Shown in pieces: positions 9,497-18,016 of a stretch of DNA of 64,000 nt. Where the stretch lies: positions 62,001 through 126,000 of the forward strand of contig NZ_VFTG01000006.1 of assembly GCF_006439355.1 (NCBI RefSeq), given 5' to 3'. The position numbers were made by a program, and so were the translations under genes. The stretch is from Mesorhizobium sp. B4-1-3 (GTDB lineage: Bacteria > Pseudomonadota > Alphaproteobacteria > Rhizobiales > Rhizobiaceae). Positions within the stretch are counted from its first letter, which is position 1. The number at the start of each line of letters is the position of its first letter. The notes beneath the pieces are model-generated. The model did not search any database. It saw only the letters and a list, made by a program, of their open reading frames with translations, and had not been told where the DNA came from.

Positions 9497-10744
9497 ATGT
9501 CAGACGTATCCGGAGAACTCGTTTATCGTCGTGGCAAGGAAGTCGGAAGGGCGGTCTATCAGAACCGGGCATTGTCGAAGGACGGCATTTCCGAGCGGCT
9601 CTTTGCCTTCCTGTTCTCAGGTCTGGTCTATCCGCAAATCTGGGAAGACCCGGATGTCGACATGGAGGCCATGCAGCTCGGCGCCGGTCACCGCATCGTC
9701 ACGATCGCGTCGGGCGGCTGCAACATTCTGGCTTACCTAACCCGCTCGCCCGCCCGGATCGATGCCGTCGATCTCAACGCCGCGCACATCGCGCTGAACC
9801 GCATGAAGCTGGAAGCGGTGCGACACCTGCCTTCGCAGGGCGACCTGTTCCGCTTCTTCGGCGCCGCCGGCACCAGCCACAACTCCGACGCCTATGATCG
9901 CTTCATCGCGCCGCATCTCGATCCGGTGAGCCGTCATTACTGGGAGCGCCGCAACTGGCAGGGCCGCCGCCGCATCTCGGTCTTCGACCGCAACTTCTAC
10001 CAGACCGGCCTGCTCGGCCTGTTCATCGCCATGGGCCATCGCGTCGCAAAACTGTTCGGCGTCGATCCGGCCGGCATCATGAAAGCCGAGAACATCGGCG
10101 AGCAGCGCCGCTTCTTCAATGAGGAGCTGGCGCCGATCTTCGACAAGAAGCTCTTGCGCTGGGCGACCTCTCGCAAGGCTTCGCTGTTCGGCCTCGGCAT
10201 CCCGCCGGCCCAGTACGATTCGTTGATCACCTCCGGCGACGGCTCGATGGCGAGCGTCTTGAAAGCACGGCTGGAAAAGCTCGCCTGCGATTTCCCGCTG
10301 AAGAACAACTACTTCGCCTGGCAGGCCTTTGCCCGTCGTTATCCGCTGCCTGGCGAGGCGGCGCTGCCCGCCTATCTGGAACAGCGCAATTATAAGACGA
10401 TCCGCGACAACATCGACCGCGTCGCCATCCATCATGCCAACCTGATCAAGTTCCTGGCCGCCAAGGAGGCGGGCAGCGTCGACCGGTTCGTGCTGCTCGA
10501 CGCACAGGACTGGATGACCGACGACCTGCTCAACGCGCTCTGGACCGAGATCACCCGCACCGCCTCGGCGGGCGCCCGCGTCATCTTCCGCACCGCGGCG
10601 GAACCCAGCCTGCTACCCGGCCGTGTCTCCGATTCGCTGCTCGACCAATGGACCTACGAGGCCGACACCTCGCGCGAATTCTCGGCGAAAGACCGCTCCG
10701 CGATCTATGGCGGCTTCCACCTCTATGTGAAGCGCGCCGCATGA
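9497..10744 (+). CDS. btaA: S-adenosylmethionine:diacylglycerol 3-amino-3-carboxypropyl transferase BtaA
   Basis: First enzyme of diacylglyceryl-trimethylhomoserine (DGTS) betaine-lipid synthesis: it moves the aminocarboxypropyl group of SAM onto diacylglycerol at the membrane. The 415-residue protein carries family landmarks LVYPQIWEDPDVDMEAM, IASGGCNILAYL, AVDLNAAHIALNRMKLEA and the C-terminal VDRFVLLDAQDWM block. I start at ATG 9497 (MSDVSGELVYRRG), because the alternative start 51 bases earlier overlaps the PHO box. The gene overlaps btaB by four bases. Given the PHO box, the operon should be induced in phosphate starvation, when rhizobia replace phospholipids with betaine lipids. Confidence 0.95.
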   Translation: MSDVSGELVYRRGKEVGRAVYQNRALSKDGISERLFAFLFSGLVYPQIWEDPDVDMEAMQLGAGHRIVTIASGGCNILAYLTRSPARIDAVDLNAAHIALNRMKLEAVRHLPSQGDLFRFFGAAGTSHNSDAYDRFIAPHLDPVSRHYWERRNWQGRRRISVFDRNFYQTGLLGLFIAMGHRVAKLFGVDPAGIMKAENIGEQRRFFNEELAPIFDKKLLRWATSRKASLFGLGIPPAQYDSLITSGDGSMASVLKARLEKLACDFPLKNNYFAWQAFARRYPLPGEAALPAYLEQRNYKTIRDNIDRVAIHHANLIKFLAAKEAGSVDRFVLLDAQDWMTDDLLNALWTEITRTASAGARVIFRTAAEPSLLPGRVSDSLLDQWTYEADTSREFSAKDRSAIYGGFHLYVKRAA

Positions 10745-11406
10745 GCACGACGGAGCTGCCGGCCAGCCATGCCGATCTGATGGACGGCGTCTACCGCTGG
10801 CAGCGCCATATCTATGACCTCACCCGCAAATACTACCTGCTCGGCCGTGACCGCATGATCGACGGGCTGGACGTGCCGCGGGGCGGCGCCGTTCTGGAGC
10901 TCGGCTGCGGCACCGGCCGCAACATCGCGCTTGCCGCCCGCCGCTATCCGGACGCCCGCTTCTTTGGCCTCGACATCTCGGCCGAGATGCTGGAGACGGC
11001 AAACGCGGCCATTGCGCGTGAAGGTCTGTCCGGCAAAGTCAGCCTTGCACGCGGCGATGCCACCGATTTCGATGCCAAGGATCTCTTCGGCATCCAATGC
11101 TTCGACCGCGTCTTCATCTCCTATTCGCTGTCGATGATCCCCGGCTGGGAGAAGACCGTATCGGCCGCGCTCGCCACGCTCGCCCCCGGCGGTTCGCTGC
11201 ACGTCGTCGATTTCGGCCAGCAGGAAGGACTGCCACGCTGGTTTCGCGGGCTGTTGCGCGGCTGGCTGCGGAAATTCCATGTTTCACCGCGCGCCTCGCT
11301 GCGCGACGTGCTTGAATCGGAATCGCAGCGCACCGGCGCAACCTTCCGTTTCAGAACGCTTTATCGCGGCTATGCCTGGCTGGCCGTGATCGGATCCCGC
11401 AAATAG
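10741..11406 (+). CDS. btaB: S-adenosylmethionine-dependent N-methyltransferase BtaB
   Basis: Second betaine-lipid enzyme: adds three methyl groups to diacylglyceryl-homoserine to give DGTS. The 221-residue protein is a class I methyltransferase with motif I VLELGCGTGRNIAL (about residues 42-55), an acidic motif II (FFGLDISAEML) and the post-I block LARGDATDFD. The ATG at 10741 overlaps the btaA stop (ATGA), a tight translational coupling that keeps the two activities together. Length and order match rhizobial and Rhodobacter btaAB. It ends just before a convergent hydrolase gene, nine bases away. Confidence 0.95.
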   Translation: MSTTELPASHADLMDGVYRWQRHIYDLTRKYYLLGRDRMIDGLDVPRGGAVLELGCGTGRNIALAARRYPDARFFGLDISAEMLETANAAIAREGLSGKVSLARGDATDFDAKDLFGIQCFDRVFISYSLSMIPGWEKTVSAALATLAPGGSLHVVDFGQQEGLPRWFRGLLRGWLRKFHVSPRASLRDVLESESQRTGATFRFRTLYRGYAWLAVIGSRK

Positions 11407-11414
11407 CAAAGCGA

Positions 11415-12797
11415 TCAGTGCAGCGCCTTCACCAGCGCCCCAACCATCCTCTGCGGACGATAGCCGAGCTTGGCCGGCGTCAGCCCAAGCCGCACCACGA
11501 CCAACTGCTCCGATGGAACGATCGCCACCGTCTGGCCGTCATGGCCTTCCATCCAGTATGTGTCCTTGGGCAGTCCCGCTGAAATGCCAGCGCCGGGTTT
11601 TTCCTCATCGCCCGGACCTTCGATCCAGACCTGGCCCTTGCCATAGACTTTTGAAGCCGGCGCCGGCTCGCGCATCCAGTCGACGAAACCGGCGGGCAGG
11701 ATCTGGGTGCCGTTCCAGACGCCGCCCTGCAGCAGAAATTGGCCAAAGCGCGCCCAGTCACGCGCCGTGGCGTAGAGATAAGACGAGCCGACGAAGGTGC
11801 CCTGCTCGTCGGTCTCGAGCACCGCGCTATGCATGCCGAGCGGCTCGAATAGCGCCGTGCGCGGCCAGGCCAGCGCCTTGGTTTTGTCGCCGATCGCGTC
11901 CTGCCACAGCCGCGACAGCATCACCGCCGTGCCGCTCGAATAGGAAAACACCTTGCCGACCTCGCCGGTCAGCGGTTGGGCCTCGGCGAAACCGGCCATG
12001 TCCGGCTCGAGATAGAGCATGCGCGTCACGTCGGCGACGTCGCCATAATCCTCGTTGAACGCCAGCCCGCTCGACATCGCCATCATGTCGGCAAGACTGA
12101 TGGCGGCGCGGCCGTCGGCCTTCCACGGCGCGAAAAGGCCCTTTTTGTCGAGCGCGAGCTTGCCGTCCTTGACCAAAGTGCCGACGATCGCGGCATTCAC
12201 CGTCTTGGTCATCGACCAGCCGAGCAGCGGCGTCTTGGCCGAAAAGCCCTCGCCATAACGTTCTGCGACGATGCGGCCGTTCTTCACCACCACGATGGCG
12301 CGCATGCCGATGCCGGCCATGGCGACATCGTCGACGATCTTCGCGACTTCGGAGTTCTGCGAAGCATCCACGCGGTCGCCATCGGGCCACAGCGTATCGG
12401 GTTGCGCCGCGGCAGGCGGCACCGCGCGTAGCGAGGTCTGCCGCGCTTTGCCGGTATCGCCGTCGGGAACCGATGCGCAGCCGACCCCGAAGCGTTCTAC
12501 GGCAACGCTCTTGCCGAAAACCCAAAACAGCCCGGCCGAAACCATCCCCCTTTTTCTGTCGACCGACACTTTCATCAGCCTGAGCAGCGGATGGCCGGGC
12601 GCCTGCACGTCGACCGCCAGCACTTGGTTCGGGTCGCGGCCGGCGATGAAGACATTCGAGCAGACGATCTTGGCCGAATAGCCGGAGCCGACGCGGATCA
12701 GTTCGGGCGGGGCGAAATAGAGCCAGGCGAAGAGCCCGATTACCGCCAGGATCACAAGACCAAGCAGCCATTTGATGAACTTCGCGACAGCCCGCAT
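11415..12797 (-). CDS. Serine hydrolase of the class C beta-lactamase / NylB-like family
   Basis: A 460-residue membrane-anchored or exported serine hydrolase. Residues about 8-30 form one hydrophobic segment (FIKWLLGLVILAVIGLFAWLYF). The catalytic SxxK is S195-M-T-K198 in LGWSMTKTV, and the second-motif region reads YSSG (FSYSSGTAVML), where classical enzymes have YxN or YSN. The C-terminal EGHDGQTVAIVP replaces the KTG-type box with an HDG-type motif, as in 6-aminohexanoate-dimer hydrolases and many esterases, so true beta-lactamase activity is unlikely. Start at ATG 12797 is preceded by GGGGAAAG. Substrate unknown; it is convergent with btaB. Confidence 0.82.
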   Translation of the reverse strand: MRAVAKFIKWLLGLVILAVIGLFAWLYFAPPELIRVGSGYSAKIVCSNVFIAGRDPNQVLAVDVQAPGHPLLRLMKVSVDRKRGMVSAGLFWVFGKSVAVERFGVGCASVPDGDTGKARQTSLRAVPPAAAQPDTLWPDGDRVDASQNSEVAKIVDDVAMAGIGMRAIVVVKNGRIVAERYGEGFSAKTPLLGWSMTKTVNAAIVGTLVKDGKLALDKKGLFAPWKADGRAAISLADMMAMSSGLAFNEDYGDVADVTRMLYLEPDMAGFAEAQPLTGEVGKVFSYSSGTAVMLSRLWQDAIGDKTKALAWPRTALFEPLGMHSAVLETDEQGTFVGSSYLYATARDWARFGQFLLQGGVWNGTQILPAGFVDWMREPAPASKVYGKGQVWIEGPGDEEKPGAGISAGLPKDTYWMEGHDGQTVAIVPSEQLVVVRLGLTPAKLGYRPQRMVGALVKALH

Positions 12798-12925
12798 CTT
12801 TCCCCGCCTTTTGGATTCGCCGGCCCGATTTATGTCATCGATTTGCCGCCATTGCTTCCGCAAAATCATCGGCGTTGTCGAGCGCCGTCAATGGATTATC
12901 AACCATGTTCGGCGATCAACATGCT

Positions 12926-12970
12926 CCATGTCGCCCAAAAGTGCGCAGCGGTTTTGGGACAACGACATGG
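12926..12970. repeat. Palindromic intergenic repeat, covarying-arm family (copy 1)
   Basis: CCATGTCG and its exact complement CGACATGG flank a core CAAAAGTGCGCAGCGGTTTTG. Same core as copies at 21088, 28626, 39819 and 53935, with different arms. It lies 110 bp upstream of the GH25 gene. Confidence 0.75.
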
Positions 12971-13089
12971 ACAGACAAATGAGAACTTGGACGATCTCGT
13001 GGGGCGATCGTCCGGAGGGGGCCCGCGTAAGCGACCACCATCAGTGAAGGACCCATCAGCGGCCGGCTGAACCCGGCCTGGGGAACGCC

Positions 13090-13881
13090 ATGCGCCGTCT
13101 CGCGGCCATTCTGATGCTGACGCTGCTCTGCGCCTGCTCGACCGTCGACGATCTCTCTCCGCTGTCGCCGTCCTCGCAGACGGTTGCCGTGCGCGCGCCC
13201 AAATTCGAGGACTCCAAGCCGCATCAATGGGATAGCGGCGCGCCGTGGACTTATGCCATCCACGGCACGGATGTTTCCAAATACCAGACCTCGGTCGACT
13301 GGCCGACAGCGAGAGCCAGCGGCATCTCCTTCGCCTTCATCAAGGCGACGGAAGGCGGCGACCGCTTCGACGACAATTTCAACGAGCACTGGTCGCGCAC
13401 GAAGGCAGCCGGAATTCCGCGGGCGGCCTATCATTTCTTCTATTTCTGCACGCCGGCGGAAACCCAGGCGCGCTGGTTCATCGCTAATGTCCCCAATGAC
13501 CCGTCGGCAATGCCGCCGGTGCTCGACATGGAATGGAACCCGAAGTCGCCGACTTGCCGGCTGCGCCCGGACCCGGCCACGGTGCGCAGCGAAATGAGCG
13601 TCTTCCTGCAAATGGTCGAGCGTCATTACGGCAAGAAGCCGATCATCTACACCTCGCTCGATTTCTTCGACGACAACCAGCTGGCGAGTTTCCGCGGCTA
13701 TCCCTATTGGCTGCGCTCGGTCGCCGGACACCCGCACCAAAAATACGGCGGCCACCCCTTCACCTTCTGGCAGTACACCGGCACCGGCATCGTGCCCGGC
13801 ATGACCGGCAAGTCGGACATCAACGTCTTCAACGGCTCGGAAGCCGCCTGGAAGAAGTGGCTGCGGCAGAACACCCGTTGA
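13090..13881 (+). CDS. GH25 family lysozyme, probable lipoprotein
   Basis: Muramidase cutting the MurNAc-beta-1,4-GlcNAc bond. The 263-residue protein has a lipoprotein signal (MRRLAAILMLTLLCAC, Cys16 predicted lipidated) and a GH25 domain from about 55 to 255. Catalytic-site landmarks are intact: D61 in HGTDVSKYQ, FIKATEGG, and the D146-M-E148 pair in VLDMEWNP; the C-terminal FWQYTGTG closes the barrel. The ATG follows a weak purine stretch (GGGGAACGCC). GH25 proteins without a phage around them in Rhizobiales are probably housekeeping wall enzymes rather than lysins. Confidence 0.9.
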   Translation: MRRLAAILMLTLLCACSTVDDLSPLSPSSQTVAVRAPKFEDSKPHQWDSGAPWTYAIHGTDVSKYQTSVDWPTARASGISFAFIKATEGGDRFDDNFNEHWSRTKAAGIPRAAYHFFYFCTPAETQARWFIANVPNDPSAMPPVLDMEWNPKSPTCRLRPDPATVRSEMSVFLQMVERHYGKKPIIYTSLDFFDDNQLASFRGYPYWLRSVAGHPHQKYGGHPFTFWQYTGTGIVPGMTGKSDINVFNGSEAAWKKWLRQNTR

Positions 13882-14065
13882 CAACCGTGCCCCCGCCTGC
13901 TTTTCGACACAGCGGGCGGCGAGACATGCAACCGCTGGTAATCCGGAGCGGCGCATTCGCGCGAGTGCTTGGCGCGGCTCCCGAACTTTGAAATCCTCGC
14001 ATGCGCCTGTCCGATCCCGATCCGGGATCACGATGGGGTCATGCGCCGGTCTCGAAAGGAAAACG

Positions 14066-15244
14066 ATGCGATTGCGCGTTGAAATCCTGATGGCGCTTTT
14101 CCTCGGCGCGTCGGCGCTGCCCGTCGCGGCACAGGAATGCGGTGGCGATTTCGAGGCCTGGAAGCAGGGCGTCGCGGCCGAAGCCAAAGCGGCCGGTGTC
14201 GGCGCCGTCGGGCTCGACGCGCTGGAGGACGCCACCATCGATCAGCGGGCGCTGGCGCGCGACCGCGCCCAGGGCGTCTTCACCCAGACCTTCACCGAAT
14301 TCGCCAATCGCATGATCTCAGCCTACCGCCTGAAGCAGGGCGCGGCCAATCTGAAGAAATATGCCGATGTTTTCGCCCGCGCCGACAAGGAGTTCGGTGT
14401 CCAGCCGGCCATCATCGCTGCTTTCTGGGGGCTGGAGACCGATTTCGGCGCCGTGCAGGGCGATTTCCATACGCTCAATGCGCTGGTGACGCTTTCGCAT
14501 GACTGCCGCCGCCCTCAGCTCTTCCGGCAGCAATTGGTGCCGCTGCTCACCTTGCTCGACCGCGGCGTGCTGCCGCCCGACGTCAAGGGCGCCTGGGCCG
14601 GCGAGATCGGGCAGACGCAGATCCTGCCGACCGACTATCTTGCCAAAGGCGTCGATGGCGACGGCGACGGCAAGGTCGACCTCAGGAACAGCGTGCCGGA
14701 TGTCATCATGACGACCGCCAACAAGATCATGTCGCGCGGCTGGAAGCGCGACCAGCCCTGGGTCCAGGAAGTGCGCGTCCCCGACCAGATGCCGTGGGAC
14801 CAGACCGGCCGCACCAACAAGCTGCCGCTGTCGCAATGGGCTCAATGGGGCGTGACCAACCCGGACGGCACGCCGCTCGTCGACAATGGGCTCAAGGCCG
14901 GCCTCGCCCTGCCGATGGGCCGCAAGGGCCCCGCCTTCCTGACTTACGACAACTTCGACGTCTATCTGGAATGGAACCAGTCCTTCACCTATGCGCTGAC
15001 GGCCGCCGTGCTTGCCACCCGCCTTGCCGGCGCGCCGCAATTCGATCCGCGTATGCCCGAGCAGGGCCTGAGCGGCGATCAGATGAAGGCATTGCAGACC
15101 AAGCTCGAGGCCAAGGGCTACGATGTCGGCACGGTCGATGGCATCCTCGGCACCAACACGCGCGAAGCGGTCCGCAAGGAGCAGACGCGGCTAGGGTTGC
15201 CGGTCGATGGCTGGCCGACGCCGGAGTTGCTGGCAAAGCTGTAG
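14066..15244 (+). CDS. Lytic murein transglycosylase, MltB family
   Basis: Exported MltB-type (SLT_2) lytic transglycosylase of 392 residues: signal peptide about 1-23 (ending PVAAQ), catalytic domain about 27-320 with the glutamate E124 in FWGLETDFG, and a C-terminal PG_binding_1 domain from about 335 (LSGDQMKALQTKLEAKGYDVGTVDG). GEIGQTQILPTDYL marks the substrate groove. The start at ATG 14066 is preceded by GAAAGGA and gives the signal peptide; the longer frame does not. It follows the GH25 gene on the same strand with a gap of 184 bp, so it is probably separately expressed. Confidence 0.92.
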   Translation: MRLRVEILMALFLGASALPVAAQECGGDFEAWKQGVAAEAKAAGVGAVGLDALEDATIDQRALARDRAQGVFTQTFTEFANRMISAYRLKQGAANLKKYADVFARADKEFGVQPAIIAAFWGLETDFGAVQGDFHTLNALVTLSHDCRRPQLFRQQLVPLLTLLDRGVLPPDVKGAWAGEIGQTQILPTDYLAKGVDGDGDGKVDLRNSVPDVIMTTANKIMSRGWKRDQPWVQEVRVPDQMPWDQTGRTNKLPLSQWAQWGVTNPDGTPLVDNGLKAGLALPMGRKGPAFLTYDNFDVYLEWNQSFTYALTAAVLATRLAGAPQFDPRMPEQGLSGDQMKALQTKLEAKGYDVGTVDGILGTNTREAVRKEQTRLGLPVDGWPTPELLAKL

Positions 15245-15253
15245 CGCCCTTCC

Positions 15254-15277
15254 CTTCTCCCACAAGAAGGGGAGAAG
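15254..15277. terminator. Hairpin between convergent genes
   Basis: CTTCTCCC and GGGAGAAG pair around an 8-base loop in the 40 bp between the converging mltB-type and decarboxylase genes. No long T tract, so termination strength is uncertain. The sequence resembles the common rhizobial CTTCTCCCC intergenic repeat. Confidence 0.5.
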
Positions 15278-15284
15278 AGGGAGC

Positions 15285-16505
15285 TCAATCCGCCATCGTT
15301 TCCAGACTCGCAAACCCAACCGGCGCATCGCCCTCGTCGAACGGCGTCGTCACCTCGACGAACGTATCGGGATAAAAGCCGTTGAAGCGGGTCCTGAGCG
15401 ACAGTGAGTAGGCGCCGATATGGCCGATCTCGATCCAGTCGCCGGTGTCGACCGTTTCCGGCAGCCAGAACGGCCTGGACAGGATGTCGACGGAATCGCA
15501 GGTCGCGCCGCAGACCTTGAACGGCACGATGTTTTTCTCGTCGCCATTGCGCGTGCGGATCGCGGGATCCGGGATGAAGCGCGCCGGCAGCGTGATCTTG
15601 CCGGTCCAGGAGTCCGACAGCGACGCCCAGATGCCGTCATTGATGTAGAGCCGCTTGCCCTTGCGCAGCAGCACCCGCACGATCAGCGACAGGCACCGCG
15701 CCACGATCACGCGGCCAGGCTCGGCCACCAGCGGCATCTGGTCGAACTGATACTCCTTCAGGTCGCCGGCAAGCCGCGACATCAGCTGACCGAGCGAAGG
15801 CATCTCGACCTGTTTGCGGTTGGGATCGTTGCCATACTCTGCCGGAAAGCCGCCGCCGACATCGAGCCCGGCGATCTCGAATGTCAGGCGGTTGCGCACC
15901 CAGTCGGCCGAGGCGAGCGCGCGCTCATAGGTGTCGGGATCCTCGATCTGGCTGCCGACATGGAAGCAGAGTCCAACCTTGTAGCCGGTGCGGTTCAGCC
16001 GCTCGGCGAGTTCGACGGCATTGGCAGGCCCGGCCCCGAATTTCTTCGACAATTCGTAAGCCGCATGGCCCTTGGTCTGGATGCGCACGAAGACGCTGAT
16101 GGCGCCCGGGTCGATATCGAGCGCCCGCACCACGCGCGTCAGCTTGGTGATCTCATCCTCATGGTCGAGCGAAATCACGCGGATGCCGTATTTCTCCAGG
16201 GCCAGCTTGATATCCGACTGCGCCTTGACCGGGTGCATGTAGAGCATCTCGGCATCTGCCGAGACTGCCCGCACGGCGGCGAATTCGCCGGGCGAAGCGA
16301 CGTCGAAGGTGCTGACGCCGGCTTCCACCAGCGTTTTCAGCACGATCTGCTCGCCATTGGTCTTCACAGCGTAGGCGGTCTTGCCTGGAAACATGCCCAT
16401 GAACTGCAACGCGTCCGCCTTCAGCACCTGCGGGCGGAAACAATAGACCGGATCGTCGGGACGAAGCGCCAGTGCCGCATCACGGGCATTTTCGAATCGC
16501 TGCAT
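15285..16505 (-). CDS. Group III PLP decarboxylase (ornithine/lysine decarboxylase type)
   Basis: Alanine-racemase-fold PLP decarboxylase of 406 residues, probably acting on ornithine and/or lysine to give putrescine or cadaverine for polyamine synthesis. K48 in TAYAVKTNGE binds PLP; CFHVGSQ, GLDVGGGFP (phosphate loop) and AEPGRVIVA are intact. The C-terminal catalytic Cys is in CGATCDSVD, equivalent to CDGLD in eukaryotic ornithine decarboxylase. ATG 16505 is preceded by CGAGGA. The CDSVD variant leaves the ornithine/lysine preference open. It is divergent from an EamA exporter with about 200 bp shared upstream region, containing a GTTGCAC/GTGCAAC dyad (16592-16598 and 16671-16677). Confidence 0.88.
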   Translation of the reverse strand: MQRFENARDAALALRPDDPVYCFRPQVLKADALQFMGMFPGKTAYAVKTNGEQIVLKTLVEAGVSTFDVASPGEFAAVRAVSADAEMLYMHPVKAQSDIKLALEKYGIRVISLDHEDEITKLTRVVRALDIDPGAISVFVRIQTKGHAAYELSKKFGAGPANAVELAERLNRTGYKVGLCFHVGSQIEDPDTYERALASADWVRNRLTFEIAGLDVGGGFPAEYGNDPNRKQVEMPSLGQLMSRLAGDLKEYQFDQMPLVAEPGRVIVARCLSLIVRVLLRKGKRLYINDGIWASLSDSWTGKITLPARFIPDPAIRTRNGDEKNIVPFKVCGATCDSVDILSRPFWLPETVDTGDWIEIGHIGAYSLSLRTRFNGFYPDTFVEVTTPFDEGDAPVGFASLETMAD

Positions 16506-16711
16506 GGACGAATCCTCGGGGTCTGGAGCGCAATTAATCCTAGCTAGCCGCCAAAGAAAACAGTTCTGTGTCTGGCGACCCGGAGCGGCCGGTTGCACAT
16601 TTTGCCAACGCTAAACCACCAGTCAGGTTTCGGGTGGCCCTTGTCTGCGGACGCGATATCGGTTGGTGAGGTGCAACGGCTAGGATTGCGACCGGCCGGG
16701 AGGAACAAGAG

Positions 16712-17632
16712 ATGTCCACTATAGCCGGCGCCGCGCCGACGCGCGGACCGATGACGTTCAAGGATTGGGCGCAGCTTCTCTTGCTCGGCGCGATCTGGGG
16801 CGGCTCGTTCTTCTTTGCCCGCATTGCGGTGTCCGAGATCCACCCGCTGGCGCTGGTGCTGTTTCGCGTCGCCATCGCCGCGATCGCGCTTCAGCTCTAT
16901 TTGGCGGTCCGCGGCCCGTCGTTCCGGCTCGCCTTCCCGCATGCCGGCCTGTTCTTCCTGCTGGCGCTCTCCAACAACGTCGTGCCTTTCTCGCTGATCT
17001 TCGCCGGCCAGACGCAGCTCGGCGCCGGCGTCGCCTCGGTGCTCAACGCTACGACGCCGTTCTGGACGCTGGTGCTCGCCAACGCGCTCACCACCGACGA
17101 GAAGCTGTCCTGGAACAAGCTGGCCGGCATCTTCCTCGGTGTTGCCGGCACCGCCGTCATGATCGGCCCGGGTCTTGTTGCCGGCCTCGGTGGGCCGGTC
17201 TGGGCCAAATTCGCGCTGATCGGCGCTTCGGTATCCTATGCGATCGCCTTGATGATCGCGCGCCGTTTCAAGGGCGTGCCCTCGCCCGTTGTCGCCACCG
17301 GGCAGTTGACCGCCTCGACCATCATCATGATCCCCATCGTGCTCATTGCCTATGGACCGACGGGACTGTTCTCGGGCTCGCCGCCGGTCTGGGCCGCGGT
17401 GCTGGGACTCGCGCTGCTGTCCACCGCCTTCGCGTACATCCTCTATTTCAACCTCGTCGCCTCGGCCGGCGCCACCAACGCCTCGCTGGTCACCTTGATC
17501 GTGCCGGTCAGCGCGGTGCTGCTCGGCTTCCTCTTCCTCGGCGAGCGGTTGGCGCTGTTCGAGATCGGCGGCATGACGCTGATCGGTTTAGGCCTGATCA
17601 CCATCGACGGGCGGTTGTTCGGCAAATGGTAG
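16712..17632 (+). CDS. EamA/DMT superfamily transporter
   Basis: Inner-membrane metabolite transporter of the drug/metabolite family: 306 residues with two EamA repeats of five helices each (about 20-150 and 165-300). Visible helices include LLLLGAIWGGSFFFARIAV, ALVLFRVAIAAIALQLYL and LVTLIVPVSAVLLGFLFLGE, the last being the conserved end of the second repeat. A good GGAGGAA ribosome-binding site precedes ATG 16712. Substrate cannot be told; family members export amino acids, nucleobases or cofactors. It is divergent from the group III decarboxylase, so polyamine or amino-acid efflux is conceivable but unproven. Confidence 0.88.
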   Translation: MSTIAGAAPTRGPMTFKDWAQLLLLGAIWGGSFFFARIAVSEIHPLALVLFRVAIAAIALQLYLAVRGPSFRLAFPHAGLFFLLALSNNVVPFSLIFAGQTQLGAGVASVLNATTPFWTLVLANALTTDEKLSWNKLAGIFLGVAGTAVMIGPGLVAGLGGPVWAKFALIGASVSYAIALMIARRFKGVPSPVVATGQLTASTIIMIPIVLIAYGPTGLFSGSPPVWAAVLGLALLSTAFAYILYFNLVASAGATNASLVTLIVPVSAVLLGFLFLGERLALFEIGGMTLIGLGLITIDGRLFGKW

Positions 17633-17825
17633 CGGTGTCATGCCACGCCGCCGCCACAATTTATTCACAACGGCGAAGCCGGCTTTTGCCGAAGAGTTTC
17701 AAAGGCTAACGACTAATTCCAGGTCGCGAATTTCACAATCATGTCGCATTGCAGCACGTTTTCCGCTTGCCTGTGGCACAAATGACCCTAGACTCCTGCC
17801 ATAGCTCTGAAGAGGAGGCTATGAC

Positions 17826-17912
17826 ATGGGACTGACGAGGCCGATCAACGCTTTGATGATTTGTGCCGCATTCGCATTCATCGGTGCCCTTATTATAGGA
17901 GTTCTTCCCTGA
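17826..17912 (+). CDS. 28-residue single-span membrane protein
   Basis: The reading ATG 17826 to TGA 17912 gives MGLTRPINALMICAAFAFIG followed by ALIIGVLP: a short basic N-terminus and one hydrophobic helix of about 18 residues. An AGGAGG Shine-Dalgarno lies eight bases before the ATG, and a strong bidirectional terminator follows 50 bp later, so it forms a complete transcription unit between a transporter and metF. Such features are typical of real small membrane proteins rather than chance frames. Function unknown; I do not recognise a named family with certainty. Confidence 0.7.
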   Translation: MGLTRPINALMICAAFAFIGALIIGVLP

Positions 17913-17960
17913 CCCGCCAAAGCCGGGAAGACTAAGCGCCGAGAATAGTCCAACAGTTCG

Positions 17961-17990
17961 AAAAGGCCGGGTTTCCACCCGGCCTTTTCC
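17961..17990. terminator. Strong bidirectional intrinsic terminator
   Basis: AAAAGGCCGGGT-ttcc-ACCCGGCCTTTT: a perfect GC-rich stem with A and T tracts on both sides, between the small membrane protein gene (plus) and metF (minus). Confidence 0.92.
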
Positions 17991-18016
17991 ATTGCAGATC
18001 TGGCTCACGGCTTGGC

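Noticed and set aside
16506-16711. speF-type riboswitch or leader upstream of the group III decarboxylase
   Set aside because: I could not trace the conserved stems in about 200 bp; only a short GTTGCAC/GTGCAAC dyad is visible.
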